A stretch of 64,000 nucleotides of DNA from Glandiceps talaboti (Eukaryota; Hemichordata; Enteropneusta; Spengelidae). The position numbers and the translations under genes are program-made. The stretch is from contig NC_135554.1 of assembly GCF_964340395.1 (NCBI RefSeq), positions 6,104,475 through 6,168,474 of the forward strand, given 5' to 3'. Positions 28,309 through 42,215 of this stretch are shown here, one piece after another. Under the pieces are notes generated by a model. It had not been told where the DNA came from and ran no database searches. It saw nothing but the letters and a program-made list of their open reading frames with translations. Position 1 is the stretch's first letter, and each line of letters opens with the position of its first letter.

Positions 28309-29143
28309 TCTGAACTTTATTTTTTTTCTCATTGAAAATGGTAGATTTTTGGGTTTCGTGTGAAATTCATGTTAATTTTTGCCAACATATATCATTGTGT
28401 TCCCCATCATCTGAGCAATTAAAAAATATATGTTGGCAATTTTTATTTCAATATTAAGGGTAACTTTTGCAGCAATTTCATAAATGATGTAAAATCATGG
28501 TTTTTCTGTATATTGATGGCAAATTGAAATATGTGAACTGTACGATTGCTTTATATCTGTATAAATGTACTTATGGGCATCCTGTAGACGATAAACTTGT
28601 AGACTGTTGTATAATTTTCATTTTAATCACAATATTATAAATTCTGGCTTATTCATTTGCATATCATTTGCATATTATGTATGATGCTTCAGGTTTATTT
28701 GATTACCTGTATTGTTTGATGTTGCTGATTGCTATTCTTTCAAAAATGTACGCCAACCATGAATTATTTCAGTTACTATGAATACTCTGGTTGGTTTAGG
28801 GAGCCTTCAGTATTTACAGGGGGCGGAGGAAATCACACATGGTTTGTTAAGAAAAACATGACCCTCCCCCCCCATTCTCCATTCGTAAAAAGTGACCCTC
28901 CCCTTTGTCCCATTTTGTAAAACATGACCCTCCCCATGACAACTGCATATACTGAACGTTAATAAATATTCCCATTATATGTATACATACACATTAAATC
29001 ATTTTGACGCTGTATATTTGTACATATACTACCATTGCAGGAGTTATATAAAAACGCCTGTGATCAGAACGAAAAAAAGTCTACATCTTATCACTATTGT
29101 AACAAATAGAGGGGATACCTCTACTGTTAAGGTAACCCTCCTT

Positions 29144-29260
<117 letters not shown>

Positions 29261-32200
29261 CTCTGTACACGGGATCGACTTGGACTTTTAGGGAATTAGC
29301 TCAGACTACACACAATGTTCATGGTTAACCTGGATCATTTAGAAGGGGACCAGTCAGGGAGCAGATCGAAGCTCCTGACCTCAGACCGTCAAAGACTGAA
29401 TCCATAATTTTATTATAAACATAAAATATACAATACTCAAATGATTGGGTGATAAAATAATCAGCACCATAAATGACTAAAACGGAAGTATTGCCGTCGC
29501 CTTAATTCAATGCAAATGATATTGACAAATATGAAAACTATAGTGCAGGGGCATATGGGTTTTCGTGTGAAATGCATGTTAATTTTATGAAACATATATG
29601 GCTACATTCATTATAGGACAACATACAAAAAATACATGTTGGCAATTTTTATCTTCAAAATTAGTCTTAGGGGGCTAAAAATAAAATGTGGCCCCAAGAC
29701 GCTATTCTTAACCATTGGTTAGGCAATGAAAACCCACGAATACATGTGTATATAGTCAATTTCCATTGATATGGCCTTAGCAACAGCCAACAATGCCAGT
29801 ATATTTTGCAAAGATAACAACATTTTTGGTTAGTCAGGCCAAAAGAATATCAAAACATGTATGAAATATGCCTATCAACAAGACCATGTCCATAGCAACA
29901 GTCAGAACATTATGTATATCGTAAAGATAACAACAGTAATTGGTAGGTATATATAAGGGCAGTCTTAATTCTGTTTCTCATGACCCAAACGACCCTAAAT
30001 GTCTTCAATTAGATGAAAAAAAAAATCGACGCCCTATATGGCAGGGTTAGGAAAACCATGAGTGAATGAAAATTATTTTTTATCGCTGAAATTTGGGCAA
30101 ATTCAATAAAACAAACAGTTCAAATGTTCCTTCTGACTTTACTTGCCATTTCTAAGTCATTCAGAATGTTAAAATATGATTATGAATCGAAGTAATTTAG
30201 TACATACATTAATGATAACAAAGTGTATGTGTCATAAAGTTTGATAATACCGTATAGCTTGTAATTTTAATGAGTTATTTGCATAATTAGTGATTTTCAG
30301 TAATTACGCTAGATCTTAAGAATGCACTCATCCTCTGGTGTTATATGGATGTGTGAGCTGATTAAAAATATGCACTTCTGTTCTCAATAGATATAATACT
30401 TAATCGATAAAATAGAGAAAATATCACTGTATACTAGTACATGTATAGATTTACATGTCATACCTCTCAGTATCGAAACAATAAACGGTTCATGCATATA
30501 TTCGGAACAGGTAGACGGTGGGGGTAGATGAAACGGTGATGCGAAGCCCAGGGTTAGTCGAATCTCCACTAAAACTACATCGAGCTGTAAGCCATTAATA
30601 CACGTACAACTACTGAAATTTAACTAGCAAATTACAGTCTACCATCTTTGAAACAAGTGAATATATCCATCGCCCTTTTGTAATAAAACTTGGCGAATCT
30701 CATAAGCTTAAGGTGAACAGATTACACTAACCTAGATCGTGTGGTGGTGTCTGTGGATGGTAGGCTGGTAGCCTGAATGAGAATGAATGGGTACTCTTAG
30801 GTAGGTTTTATTTGAGTAGACGTGGTAACAAGGACAAAAATAGTTGACAAAACAACTACTTGAGTGGTAGACCTGATTATTTTTTTTTTCATAATTATTG
30901 TCTAGTATTAAATTGATTTTACTGGCACGAAAGAAGATATTCAGTTGAGGTTTACTATACGAAAAGTCAAATTTACCCACCTTTACCCAACCTTTACCAT
31001 ACCTACCTGTGACCCACCTAACTACCATCTCTGTCAAGAGTAGTACGAGACAAAGTGACACGTTTGACTGTTCACAGCCCCCAGGGGAGAGGTCACCGGG
31101 GGTGAATTAAGTCAAAGGTGTCACTTCGTCTCATACTCACCACATTTACACACCCTCTGCTAAAGATTTACCCCGGTGGAAAGACATGGTTAAATATGAC
31201 TTTTCTTATATTGTTAACTAAAATGGTGGACTCTAGTGAAAGTTACAGCGGGTTAAAAATACACCAAACTCAAATTTTACAGAAGAGGATATGAACAATA
31301 AGTTCCAAAGCTACGTTTTATTTATTGATGTAGTAACTAATGGATATGCAATATCATGTCTAGTAGCGCAGAATTTTTCTTTCGACAAGGCGTGAAGGAA
31401 CAGCAATCTAAAGTTTTGCCTTTATTGAAGGCATTCAGTTTACATCTGATATAAACATATTTTTGATCAACAGCATAGCATCAATTGAATCGTTACTATA
31501 CAAAGTTATGTATTCGAGTGAATAGACCCAATTATTTTTATTCAAAACTACTGTCTAGTCTCTCACTCACGCCATTATGTCGTATGCATTGTCTACGTTT
31601 CTTTCAAATCCTCAACATAAACAACATGGAATGTACCCTTCTACATCTTTTGGTAATTCTCATACACAAATAACCTTTATTGCTGGGAATAAGTAGTCAC
31701 ATGCCAACTTGATGACTAAGTCTATCTCATTTTGACACCATTGCTACAGAACATAGAGGGAGAACTGAATACAGAACAAATAACAAAAACGTTCTAAAGT
31801 AGCTGCCATACTGACTTTTTCCATTGCTCTAGAAAGTATATCAATTGGTCACAAGTGGGGGTGAAACATTCTGAAGGTTTCTGAAGGTGTTTTACTGAGT
31901 GATGTTTCTTTTCTATCTAATATTTGCAGGATGTCCAATTTATGTAACTTGTATGCTAATATTGAGAGGTAAATTTCAAATTTTGTGTAGACCTAAACTT
32001 GGACTCTATATCCTGTGTAGAATGTACCTGTCCAGGATTCAATACTACATGTGTAGATACGTATTAAAACCAGATGCCAGATCTGAAAAGGAATATTTTT
32101 AATGTGTGTATGTACACTTGATAACAAGCGACTCTGACGTTTAGATTTCAAAATCAGTTCAAGAGATTTCGAAAAGGACCGTACACAAGCGGAGTTGCTA

Positions 32201-34566
32201 AACTACAAACTCCACGATCACATCTGTTGTAAGTATTCATTGCAGATTTGAATGTCGTGTACTAGTATATGTTTTGTTGTATTGTCATGTGTGTTGGCGA
32301 TTTTTCGCCCAAAACTCAACATATAATCTATACACTGTAAGTTTATTTTTAGGACCAGCCAGACCATTACGTTGCATTATATAAGCTTACACTCAAATGT
32401 TATGTTACAACATGACAAACGTTCACAGGCACAGACAAACCGATAAAAGAGTCGCGTGAACCACAGACAAGTACAGGTATGTGCATGAACCTACAACAGA
32501 GGAGCGCACCCGGTGTTGTCTTTTGTACCAATACTTGTCAGTTTGATGGTGTTACGGATGACAGAATACAACTTTTTGATATTCGCTAAGTTTTGATGTT
32601 TTTGCGAGGTCACCGTGAACTCTCAGCTGTCATGAATTAATACTTAGAACAAATGTTTGCATTTCGCGAATATTCTTCTTCTAAGATGACAACATTAAGT
32701 TATTAAAAGATCGTTGATGTCACATAATGACTTATTACAGACAGTTGGAAGAACAATGACGTGATCACATTGTATATCGGTATATGATAACCTTCCTTAC
32801 GGAAAGTAAAAATATCATATTTTTAGGTGTTCCTATGTTATCTATGTGAATAAATTTACATATCAATGCTTTGTTGATCCGGGTTTCCGCCGTAAACACA
32901 ATGTCTATTCAATCCCATTAAACTAAGCATTGAATTGTTCTAGATTTCCTATTCATGATACAAACAATATAATGTATTTGTTTGTGGATTGCATTGTTCA
33001 TACGTGTATTACCATCAGGCAAAATAAAAAAAAATACTTGTTTCCAAAAATAATACTTCAGAAAATAGGGTAGGTAGGTAGGTCTGAATTTCATTTTATT
33101 TTACTTTAATTTATTTTAAATTATTTCGACACCAATATAAGATAGTCTTCGGTCACAATACTTTCGCGAGAGTTTGATGAGGTGTAAAAGAAGTAAATGA
33201 AGTCAATTATAAGTTAAGTAGACGAACACGTTATGCAGACTGTACTGTAACGGACATAATCTAAAAAGACCTGGTTTCTCCCCGATTTCTTTAAGTGACA
33301 ACAGATGAGGCTAAGGCATGAAGGTGCACATTGAAATAGAAATAATTGTTGTCATTTTACCCTTTTGCATGCAAACGAAAATGTTTAGGGTCGGGGGCAT
33401 AAACTAGGGTTGGTCGAGTTATCGGAAACACAATATTGTTTTTATTTGGCCTAATCGAAAAGGAAGCCTATATTTAGCGAGGCACAATACATAAAGTTTG
33501 CATTCTATTCCCTGACTTTTAAACTTCGTGGTGAAGTCTGTGCTACTGACTGGTACGTATCATTTATTGGTGTTATCTATCGTTATCAGCTTATCGCAAT
33601 ATAATCATTTATGATGTTTTCTTTTGTTTACCTGGTATCATGATTTTACCTCGTAATGTAATAAATTTTGGGGCGAGAACTGTTCACTTAATTGTTTTTG
33701 GTTCCTGGCATATTTTTCCTATAGGTAACAATGTCGCCAAAACGTGAAAAAACTGTATTTAAAGCCGTTCTCAGCAGTGCCTTCATAGTTGTTGGGTTTG
33801 AACAGCCTTGCAGGAACGTATGGACTATATTGATTCGTATGCCTTGATGTTTTAACGTCACTTTTAAAACATTCACATATCTCGGAATGTTTGTTTTTGT
33901 GAACTAAGGAAATGTTCAGTAGGCAAATGTTAGGGTGTCACAGCAACCATCTGGTTTACACGGATGGCATAGTACTGATTTGTCCGTCAGTTATGTTCAA
34001 GATTCGTAAACAGTTCGGAGAGCAGTGTGACATCACAAAACTGAATGTATCTGTCCCTTTGACCCAGGTAATTATTTGGTTGTGAAGTGGGTGGAATTGC
34101 AATTAATAATTTGTCAAATGCGGACGATATGTATCACATCTCTTCAGCTATCAAAGGTCTCAGTAAACATCTCTGTGAACATTATATGTTGATAATCTTG
34201 ATAATCAAAGTTAGATATCCTTTTTAACCGTTACGCTACAATATCAACCTTTGTACACTTTAAGTCGTCCACAACTTGAAAACTTTTGTTATTCCCGATC
34301 AACCTTTGTGGAAATTTTCTCGAATTCGTATCTAATTTTAATTACTTGAGACATGTTTTAAGTGATGACTTGATAGACAATCAAGATATCAACTATATCT
34401 ACATCTGCAGATTTCATGTTTACAGATAACACAAAGTATAAAATGTACTTTCAGCATCGATGCGTGTATCATATCTTCTTTCCGTATTAAACATTTTGTG
34501 TTCGAATATAATCCAATATAACATGAAGGACAATTTTCTCACTCTCATTCAGATACAAAGATAACA

Positions 34567-35130
34567 ATGAAGACAGCTTTGGTTTTGTTGCTGAGTTTGG
34601 CACTGGTGCTGTCACTTTTTGTTAGAGATAGCGAAGAGTCGAGTCGACGTCGACGAAGACGCGCAGGTATGGGATTAAAAGAAACTCAGGAGGAGATTGA
34701 AGTAGAAGAGGAAGTCTTGCAAGATATGATGTAAGTTTGGGATTGTGATAACGTCTGGATATATACATGTATGGCTAATTAAAAGATGACCACAACAATT
34801 ACATGTATTTATTACTTTTGTAAATCAAACATTTTCTACTAAAGATTCTTCTTTGCCTGTCTTTGTGCTAATCGATGGTGTTCACTCTATAAACTCAAAT
34901 GCTTTTGGGGTGTAAAATACTAGAAACACACAATTAACTGTGTGAGTTGGAGTTGTGCTTTGACAAAGATGGCTTAGACTTGCTGGAGCCAAAGTCGTCA
35001 ATTGTGGGGTAAAATCGAAGAGTAGTAAAAAAAACTTACCAAGAGATAATATGGTATAGCTAATAATAATTTTGCACAATCGAGTTTGCAATACATGAAC
35101 ATTTTCCTGTATACAAAATAAATACTAATT

Positions 35131-35194
<64 letters not shown>

Positions 35195-36107
35195 GATAAA
35201 ACAAGAAATGTCATAAAGTAAGATAAGTAACGTCTGTGTAATTAACAGTAAGTAATACAATTAAAATGTAATCGGTGAACGTGCAACCAGCACGAATTCA
35301 AACGACAAAGCTCATTTATTATTAAAGTATGCAGTTGAAATTGGTATTATATGTCAAAATGACATAGAATGTGTAGAAACAATGTGAGGAACTGTGGAAT
35401 GGGAAATACATATTGAAATCATATGGATATACTCAGTTCTTGGTGAGCTTGACTGACCTGGAACAAAATAACATTAAAATTCAATTAATTGAGACTGATC
35501 TACCGTAGAAGACTTAATTTCAATTTCGATGAATTATGATGGGCAAATTGTGTCTTTAACGAGCTCAATTCCATTAGTGAAGAGTCTTCATAAACATGAC
35601 AAAATTGTCCGGAATTGACCAAACTCTGTGAACATTTATATTGATCAAATATAAAAACAAAATTTTTCAGATTAAATATGAATATAATAGGTCCAAGAGA
35701 TGAAAACAGGTTAAAGGGTTCCTGGTCAATCTATTTCGCTACAACCAAACAAATACATGGAATGTTTAAGATACAGTTACAACGTTGCTGTACATCGCAC
35801 CCTGTAACATTCCGACAGTATCATGATTATACATGCACAGCAGGAAAAGGTGAGCAGGAGAGGGAACGGAGTATAGATTAAACCATCCCAACCACTGTTT
35901 TCTTTGTTTGAATTCAAACTTCAGTGAGGCAGACAATAAGCAATTGTTCATTTAAACCTATTAATCTGTCAATGATGTTTAAAACTTCATACTCATTCAA
36001 ATTTGCTTTTTCGCTTATCACACAGAGAGGTCATGAAGGACGAATTGCTGGCGAGCAAAGCAGAACGTGTCCTGGAAGAGGTGGAAGACACCGAGGTCCA
36101 GAAATAA
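34567..36107 (+). CDS. Secreted acidic peptide with oligo-arginine motif, copy 4 (variant)
   Basis: Fourth and most divergent copy, at the array edge. Exon A is 34553-34730 (ATG 34567), exon B 35671-35849, exon C 36026/36028-36107. Exon A matches the other copies, but exons B and C lie in the divergent part of unit 4. Residue 106 is His (Asn in copy 1). The last base of exon B is G, which turns the junction Lys into Glu. An early exon C residue is Asp instead of Glu. The exon B donor is GTGAGC. The frame stays open through all of these differences, which fits continued coding but is weak evidence on its own. Confidence 0.55.
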
Positions 36108-36236
36108 GACTTAGGCTATTAAATTGAATACATAACCACTAATATTATTCTGTCAAATATATTATTATTCTAGCTATACTGTTAGGAATATAATAGTTTG
36201 TAAACGGTGATGGTGTATAAAAACATCTATAATTTT

Positions 36237-36242
36237 AATAAA
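36237..36242 (+). terminator. Poly(A) signal, peptide gene copy 4
   Basis: AATAAA after the copy-4 stop codon, kept in spite of the higher local divergence. Confidence 0.45.
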
Positions 36243-37369
36243 TTGCTTTCAAAATCTAATATTTACTCTGCTTGCATTGACTCAATTTTCAAAGTGGAGG
36301 TATGTAAGTGATGCACACTGGCCAGAAGCATTTCTTTCTATTTTCTTTCCCTTTAAAACTCATTCTTCAGTGAGACCTATGCTAGAACGTTGTATACAAG
36401 CTTCACATTAGCATGCCCGAGATCGAGAAGATCTTCCCATATGTTTATGCCGGTTGGTGTGAGAAAGGGTATACTTTTCATAAGGTGGTCGTATGAGAAA
36501 GGGTCGGGTGAATCAAAACTGGCGTTAATTAACAGAGACTATGCAATCAACACTGGAAGCATTTCAACCTCGTGTATCTACTTTTCAAAACTTCTGTAAA
36601 CTCATCGCTCATGCCGCACTAGATCTAGGGCTAGCTTCCCCTGGGAGCCTTGGCTTTTAGTGACTTATTAGACTAATTAAAATGCAACTTGGTATCAGAA
36701 AGGGTATACTTTTTGCATAAAATTGGTATCACAACACATTGGGTTTCAATGTTTGTGAGGAGCCTCCCCGTAATGTTATTCATGGAGTTACACCCCCCCC
36801 CCCCCCGCTCTCTTTATTTACGGAATCACGACTCTTTGAAATTCCCCTCACCTGTTCACCCCTGACGGATCTGAAATTTGGCACGGTATGAACCGAACAG
36901 TACCAGTACGGTGGCGAGATCTAAAGAGTTTACTAGAAATCAAGTAAGACGGCGACCGATATAGCAATTCCATGCTAGAAATGTATATATAGTTTTGGGA
37001 CGAGTGATCACTACCAAGGTGATGACTAGTACCCTCATAATTTTAGGAATTAGAAATCACACACATGTGGAACATAAGCTTATGGGAACGGGCAGAATTT
37101 ACGTGTTGGGGGGGGAGGAGAAAATGGTGACACAGAATAAAATGATTGCTGATACATTGAGAGGGGAAAACATGGAATTGTGGGGGAGGGTGCATATCGT
37201 GTGAGTCAAAATTAAATGAATTGTTGGTATAGTGGATAGCACAAACATTTGAGTGTTGGGGAGTGGGCAAGTCATTCACAGTATTGCATGGGTGTCGGCT
37301 GGCGGACAAGTTGCAGCCCAGTGGGAGGGAGGTCAGAATGATAGGGTACATAATAACAGCTAAACACCC

Positions 37370-37370
<1 letters not shown>

Positions 37371-37402
<32 letters not shown>
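37371..37402 (+). repeat. (CA)n microsatellite in unit 4
   Basis: A CA run replaces the short TCCCACAA of the other units at this place, just before the array ends. Confidence 0.9.
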
Positions 37403-37405
<3 letters not shown>

Positions 37406-38303
37406 TTTTTTGGGGGGGCGGCTCTATTAAAAGACACAATTTTTGGTCTGAAACAACATATATAATTACTGAAAACTACAACTTTGCACCTGACACTTCT
37501 TCGGATTACCCCGGGCGGATTACTTGCATGGGATTGGCGGCCCAGACACGTGATAAATCCACTGCGCAAAGTTATGCGCATATAGTTGCACAATGGTTCG
37601 TCTATTGTCTACATATGGGTGAACAGAAGTAAGCTCTTTGGATGTATATGACTAAAACGATCGTCAAAAGTTAGTGTACCGCAATAGAGCAAGAAAATAT
37701 AAACATTCTCACCATAATAACACATAGATATACTTCATTTTCATCAATTGAAATACGTGTTCTGCTCTTTTTCAAAACCAAAACGAAAAAGTTATTTTCG
37801 TCCCTCTAAAATCAAGCTGTCATTTATTGGCAAAAACACCTTCAGTTTTATTAAAAGTCTGGCCACAATTTTGAGAGTCTGGCGTTTATACTTTTCTCAA
37901 GGAAGGATAAGATGCTAACTCGGCGATGGTGTTGTGCACCAAGAAATCTGTGCATGCACTCGTACTTTCCATGGCCACTGAACTGACCCCTGCAAGATTA
38001 TCACTGTAAGCGACTTATAGCTAACAACACAAGTGAGGAGGACACGTTTCTAAGCAATGCAAAATATGATAAAAAACGATATTTTCTACACGACAGAAAC
38101 TCCATATTCAATAGAAGACAGTAATTTCCCTATTTATACTTTTCATTCACAAATTTGGTTGTTTAGCGTACATTTTGCTCACTTCTGCATTCAACGGGGT
38201 TTGCATGCACCATTTTGACCTCGAAACAGGACGCACATACGAATCATATAACCACAGGGTAAAGGACCAATGATCAATTTTGTACTCGCGATTTTCCGGA
38301 TTT

Positions 38304-39984
38304 CTAATACTGTGAACCGGAAAATTATTCGCGCATTTTTAATTTCGCGCAATTTCGCGCTCGACCGTGACCGCGAAATTAAAACTGCGCGGATGTACTT
38401 GTGTGCGCCCCCATGCGGCAAGTATTTAACTTCTTTCCTTTTTGTTACAATCACTCCGTATACAACCACACACGGTACACGCAAACACACTGACACACGA
38501 GTTTTCAGACAACACCCAATAAAGTATTTGCAACGAAGTTTTACAAAGAATTATGAATCTTTATTTCCAATTTTGCATAGAATCTCAGAGGAGTACTGCT
38601 GATAAGACCCTCGCTTCCGTTTTGTAGAACCGTTGTTTGTTTTGATGAGGCACGCATCGATGTTTTCGTTGACCTCGACATGTAGATAATTGACTTTGGC
38701 TTTCCCATCGGCATGCAAGGGTAAACAATGCCTTCTGTAAACATGCTATACCAAATCATATACTGTTGTCCTCGCTTGGTACATGTAATTCCGACATCTT
38801 TGCTACCTCTGATTTGCAAAAAGATGACTTCAATTCTGGTCGACACATTATGTGACTGTACAAACACGTGTGTGGTGTACGGGCCTTAGTTTGCTGTCAG
38901 TATACGTAAGTTAACAGTATCTCTCTTCCCATCGCTCATTCCATTTTGGCTGTGTGTTGTGTCGGCATTGATAACACTAATGTACGTGTATCTAAGTAAT
39001 AAATGCTATTTCTTGCCAATTATTTTGTAATAGACTAAACATTCCATAATCAAAAATACACACCACTCGGTTTCATTTCACCAACATTAAGATGTAACAT
39101 TTCAAAATTCAAAGACCAACCCTACGGAGAAATGGTATGTGCTATGGTGCGTCTTGTACAATCTTATTTAATGTTATCAGCAATAAAGGAAGTCACGTTG
39201 ACAGCATGAACAGTCCTAGAACACCGTGGGAGTTTATTTTAGAACATGACAGATATAAACAAAGTCATAAAGCTTTCCGTCAACCGACATCAGAGGCACC
39301 GGCTGTTGTTTTGTGTCACTTATCTTGTTGTCTTTACCTAAATTGTCTCTGCTTGAAGCTCACTTCATGCAAGCAACCGCAACGCTCTATATTCCATAGT
39401 TGTATTTTTGTTTGCATGGTTGTTCATGCCATTTTATTGATACAAGAATCATATACATTATTGTAAGTAACGTGTAGCAATCGGATCATTCTCTGTGACT
39501 TCGGATATTGAGTATCAAAATGTAACCAACGTGACCTTTTGAACTTCATTCCAAAAAGACGCAAAACAGAGACACTGACGTGATTTGATTAGTGTTTCAC
39601 CAAACGTGTGACTGTACCATATTGACGCATGTGTGTTGACGGCTTCTGCTTTGAGGCTGTGAGCTACCCGACTTTCGTATTGTGTGATCTGGTAACTTGT
39701 TTAGTACATAATTGAACAAATTAACACCTACATTTGTCACAAGTCAACGTGTCACAGTATCTTCGCAGTTGGAAACAATAGAGCACTGCAACTGACGGAT
39801 GCCGACAGAGCAATACTGCCCATCAATCAGTGTCAAATTTCATTGTTCTCAGCTCAACGTATTGTTTATGTTCACACAAAAAATCCACTGACGGCCTTGC
39901 GCAAAAATTAAACTGCGCGTAATCACCGTGATCTCCCAAAGCGCGAAAATAAGACTGCGCAATAATTTTCCGGTTCAGTATTAG
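38304..39984. mobile_element. Non-autonomous DNA transposon with long inverted ends
   Basis: The left end reads CTAATACTGTGAACCGGAAA and the right end, on the opposite strand, reads CTAATACTGAACCGGAAAAT. Both continue about 100 bp with CpG-rich GCGCA/CGCGAAATTAAAAC sequence in imperfect inverted order (38304-38400 and 39885-39984). The 1.7 kb element has no open frame resembling a transposase; the interior frames of about 110 codons have no recognisable motif. Target duplication is unclear (TTT on both sides is possible). Superfamily is not assigned. Confidence 0.7.
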
Positions 39985-40997
39985 TTTCTGTATATTTCAA
40001 ATAAGGTTTTAAATACTGTTTCCTCTTACTGTTTTTTCTATTTCCTACCTGATATCAATGTCTTATCTGAGTGTATCAGCTTTGCATTAATTAGCTTGCT
40101 AGAACAAACTCACTATTTGCCCAAATTAACGCATTATGCCGTGAGTGTAAACATCTACTGATCCGACTAAATGGTAATACATACTTTAAATATAGCAACT
40201 GATGACCCAATCAGTTGGGGATTTAAAGTTCAACAACCTTTCGTGTGTAGCGACAGAAAGGAGGCAGGGGACCAGACTGTACCACTTAGTTGTGGTGGGC
40301 ATGATGAGAGCATGTACCGGGGTATAGGGTAATTCTGTCAGGTGATCTGGACTTCCTGTTCTAGCTGTGCTAGCCTAGCCTGTTGTGGGTACCGGTAGAT
40401 GAATACAATCAATAATACTAGTTTCATGAATATTAACATTTCTTTGTTTTAATTTAGCTCATTTACCTAAACTGACCTCTCAACTCTGAACAAAGTAAAC
40501 ACAGTATGCACAGTTTAGAATAAACTTCATCTCAGTCATGAAAACTAAACAAATTTGACATGTGATCTATCAAATCAGATCTTTGGTACTTGACAACCGT
40601 TACAGTACACTGTATACAAGTTGCTAAAAACAAGGGTAATATGCTTACCCAGCAATTGCTAAAGATACTATCTCTAGTACATTTTTCAAAGCCGAGTGTC
40701 TTGGTTTATGTACATATATATGCCCACTTCGTAAAATATATCCTGTAGTGACATAGACAAAGCATACGTTTTATTTGCTATGAGGGCGCACTTACCTCTA
40801 AATGTTTAATTTCCACTGGATACACCCCCCCCCCCCGCATGCTGTCCAGCTGTGGTTGTATTACTGGTTGTATGGTTGAGTATACAGGTTGTGTACCACA
40901 CATTTGTGTTGTACCGGTAGTGGTGGCTGTGTACCATACATCTGATGTTGGGGAGGAGGTGACAAAGACGACACCCTGATGACTGGTCGAGTTGAGC
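39985..40997. other. Intergenic, no supported gene
   Basis: AT-rich sequence with no recognisable coding exon. A GTTG/GTAC-rich low-complexity stretch (40840-40980) produces a minus-strand frame without homology signal. A CTGATGA at 40976 is not followed by a hammerhead core. Confidence 0.6.
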
Positions 40998-41330
40998 ATG
41001 TAAAGTACTTGTAAAAATAAATGTTGAGTGCTCATCTCACTTTTACATCTCAAAACACAAAACAAGTTGGCAATAATCGGATCTTCAATTTGGTCACAAA
41101 ACTACAGATTGTAAAATGTGACCCTCCCCCAATCATTTTAATGAGAAATATGACCCTCCCCCAAGAACAGGTTTGTAAAATGTGACCCCCCCCCCCCCCC
41201 GATTCCTCCGCCCCCTGTAAATACTGAAGGCTCCCTAATGGTCACTTTACTAAAAGTTGCGTTGAAAACACTTTCCTGAGTTGCCAACATCATCATCCTT
41301 TGACTGATCAAATCTATCTAGCCTTCAGTA
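40998..41330 (+). repeat. Dispersed repeat A, left copy
   Basis: About 330 bp running from GTAAAGTACTTGTAAAAATA through TGACCCTCCCCC blocks to GACTGATCAAATCTATC. It matches 49104-49432 in the same orientation with many small differences. Its internal GCCCCCTGTAAATACTGAAG is the reverse complement of the start of the 8387-type repeat. Confidence 0.85.
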
Positions 41331-41497
41331 TTTACAAGGGGAGGAAGGAGGAAATCACACATGGTCTCTTAAGAAAAACATGATCCCCCCCCCCCCATTC
41401 TCCATTTGTAAAAAGTGACCATCCCCTTTGTCCCAGTTTGAAAAACATGACCCTCCCATGACAATTGCATATACTGAACGTTAATCAATATTCCCAT

Positions 41498-41503
<6 letters not shown>
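41331..41503 (+). repeat. Left half of split TGACCCTCCCC repeat
   Basis: Matches about 8407-8585 of unit 1 up to ATTCCCATTACATG, then enters a TA run. The rest of the unit-1 sequence resumes at 47578 (TTAAATGATTTTGACTCC). Confidence 0.75.

Positions 41504-41556
<53 letters not shown>
41504..41556 (+). repeat. (TA)n microsatellite
   Basis: About 26 TA units, the apparent landing site of the Penelope-like element that follows directly. Confidence 0.95.
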
Positions 41557-41558
<2 letters not shown>

Positions 41559-41572
41559 TCAACCAAAATACA

Positions 41573-42115
41573 ATGAAAGTCAGTTACAGCTGCATGCCAA
41601 ACGTCGCCAACATCATCAAAACACATAACAACAAAATCGCGAACAACAATACAACGACCAAAGAGAAATCCTGTAACTGCCGAAATAAAAGTATATGCCC
41701 CCTACAGGAAAGCTGCCTGACCACCAGTATAATCTACAACGCAGAAGTAAAAAGAGAGGAATGCAACCAACCCCCCAAACTGTACATCGGCCTGACTGAA
41801 CATGCCTTCAAACAAAGATACAATAACCACAACCTAACCTTCAGACACGAAAAATACGCAAACAGCACTGAACTTTCGAAATACATCTGGCAGCTGAAAA
41901 GAAATAAAAAAACGTTCAAAGTAGACTGGTCTATATCACAGAGAGCACGCCCATACAGTAACGAAACCAAACGATGCGACCTCTGCCTAACTGAAAAACT
42001 ATGCATCCTCAACGCCGACAAACAAACACTTCTCAACAAAAAATCTGAACTCATCTCAAAGTGCCGACACGAAAACAAGATCTACATAGCGAACTTCAAA
42101 AGTAACATCACCTGA
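41573..42115 (+). CDS. Penelope-like GIY-YIG endonuclease domain (partial)
   Basis: In-frame segment to a TGA stop at 42113-42115. VSYSCMPNV near the start is the linker before the endonuclease. A Cys-rich finger (CNCRNKSICPLQESC) follows, then KLYIGLTE, HAFKQRYNNH, STELSKYIWQLK, CDLCLTEKL and the tail LLNKKSELISKCRHENK. These are hallmark motifs of Penelope-like element GIY-YIG endonucleases, which nick target DNA. The catalytic Arg (FKQRY) and the His (YNNH) are present. The open frame continues upstream through the TA run but only as a Tyr-Ile artefact, so the true N-terminus is lost. No frameshift is seen in this part. Confidence 0.85.
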   Translation: MKVSYSCMPNVANIIKTHNNKIANNNTTTKEKSCNCRNKSICPLQESCLTTSIIYNAEVKREECNQPPKLYIGLTEHAFKQRYNNHNLTFRHEKYANSTELSKYIWQLKRNKKTFKVDWSISQRARPYSNETKRCDLCLTEKLCILNADKQTLLNKKSELISKCRHENKIYIANFKSNIT

Positions 42116-42215
42116 CAAATCTGAGGACCCCTTGTATGCATAGAAACAATACACAATTAACTGTCAATAAATTCTTTCACACCTTACACATATAAATACA
42201 GTAACACAACGAGTA

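Larger units (their letters stand above)
30535..37496 (+). repeat. Tandem array unit 4, truncated (right edge of array)
   Basis: Fourth copy, matching unit 1 positions 1 to about 7076 and then ending abruptly. Sequence up to about 35470 is nearly identical to the other units. From there to the end it carries frequent substitutions, a 157-bp deletion at 36410/36411 (unit 1 bases 5870-6026 are missing) and a CA microsatellite at 37371-37402. The Tigger remnant and CT microsatellite of the full unit are absent. Confidence 0.95.

Noticed and set aside
38191-38867. Three overlapping frames of about 100-110 codons
   Set aside because: Lie within the inverted-repeat element, overlap on both strands and have no family motif.
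40976-41010. CTGATGA as second hammerhead
   Set aside because: No GAAA or matching stems follow.
41465-41556. N-terminal extension of the Penelope-like frame (Tyr-Ile repeat)
   Set aside because: Produced by the TA microsatellite upstream of the truncated element.
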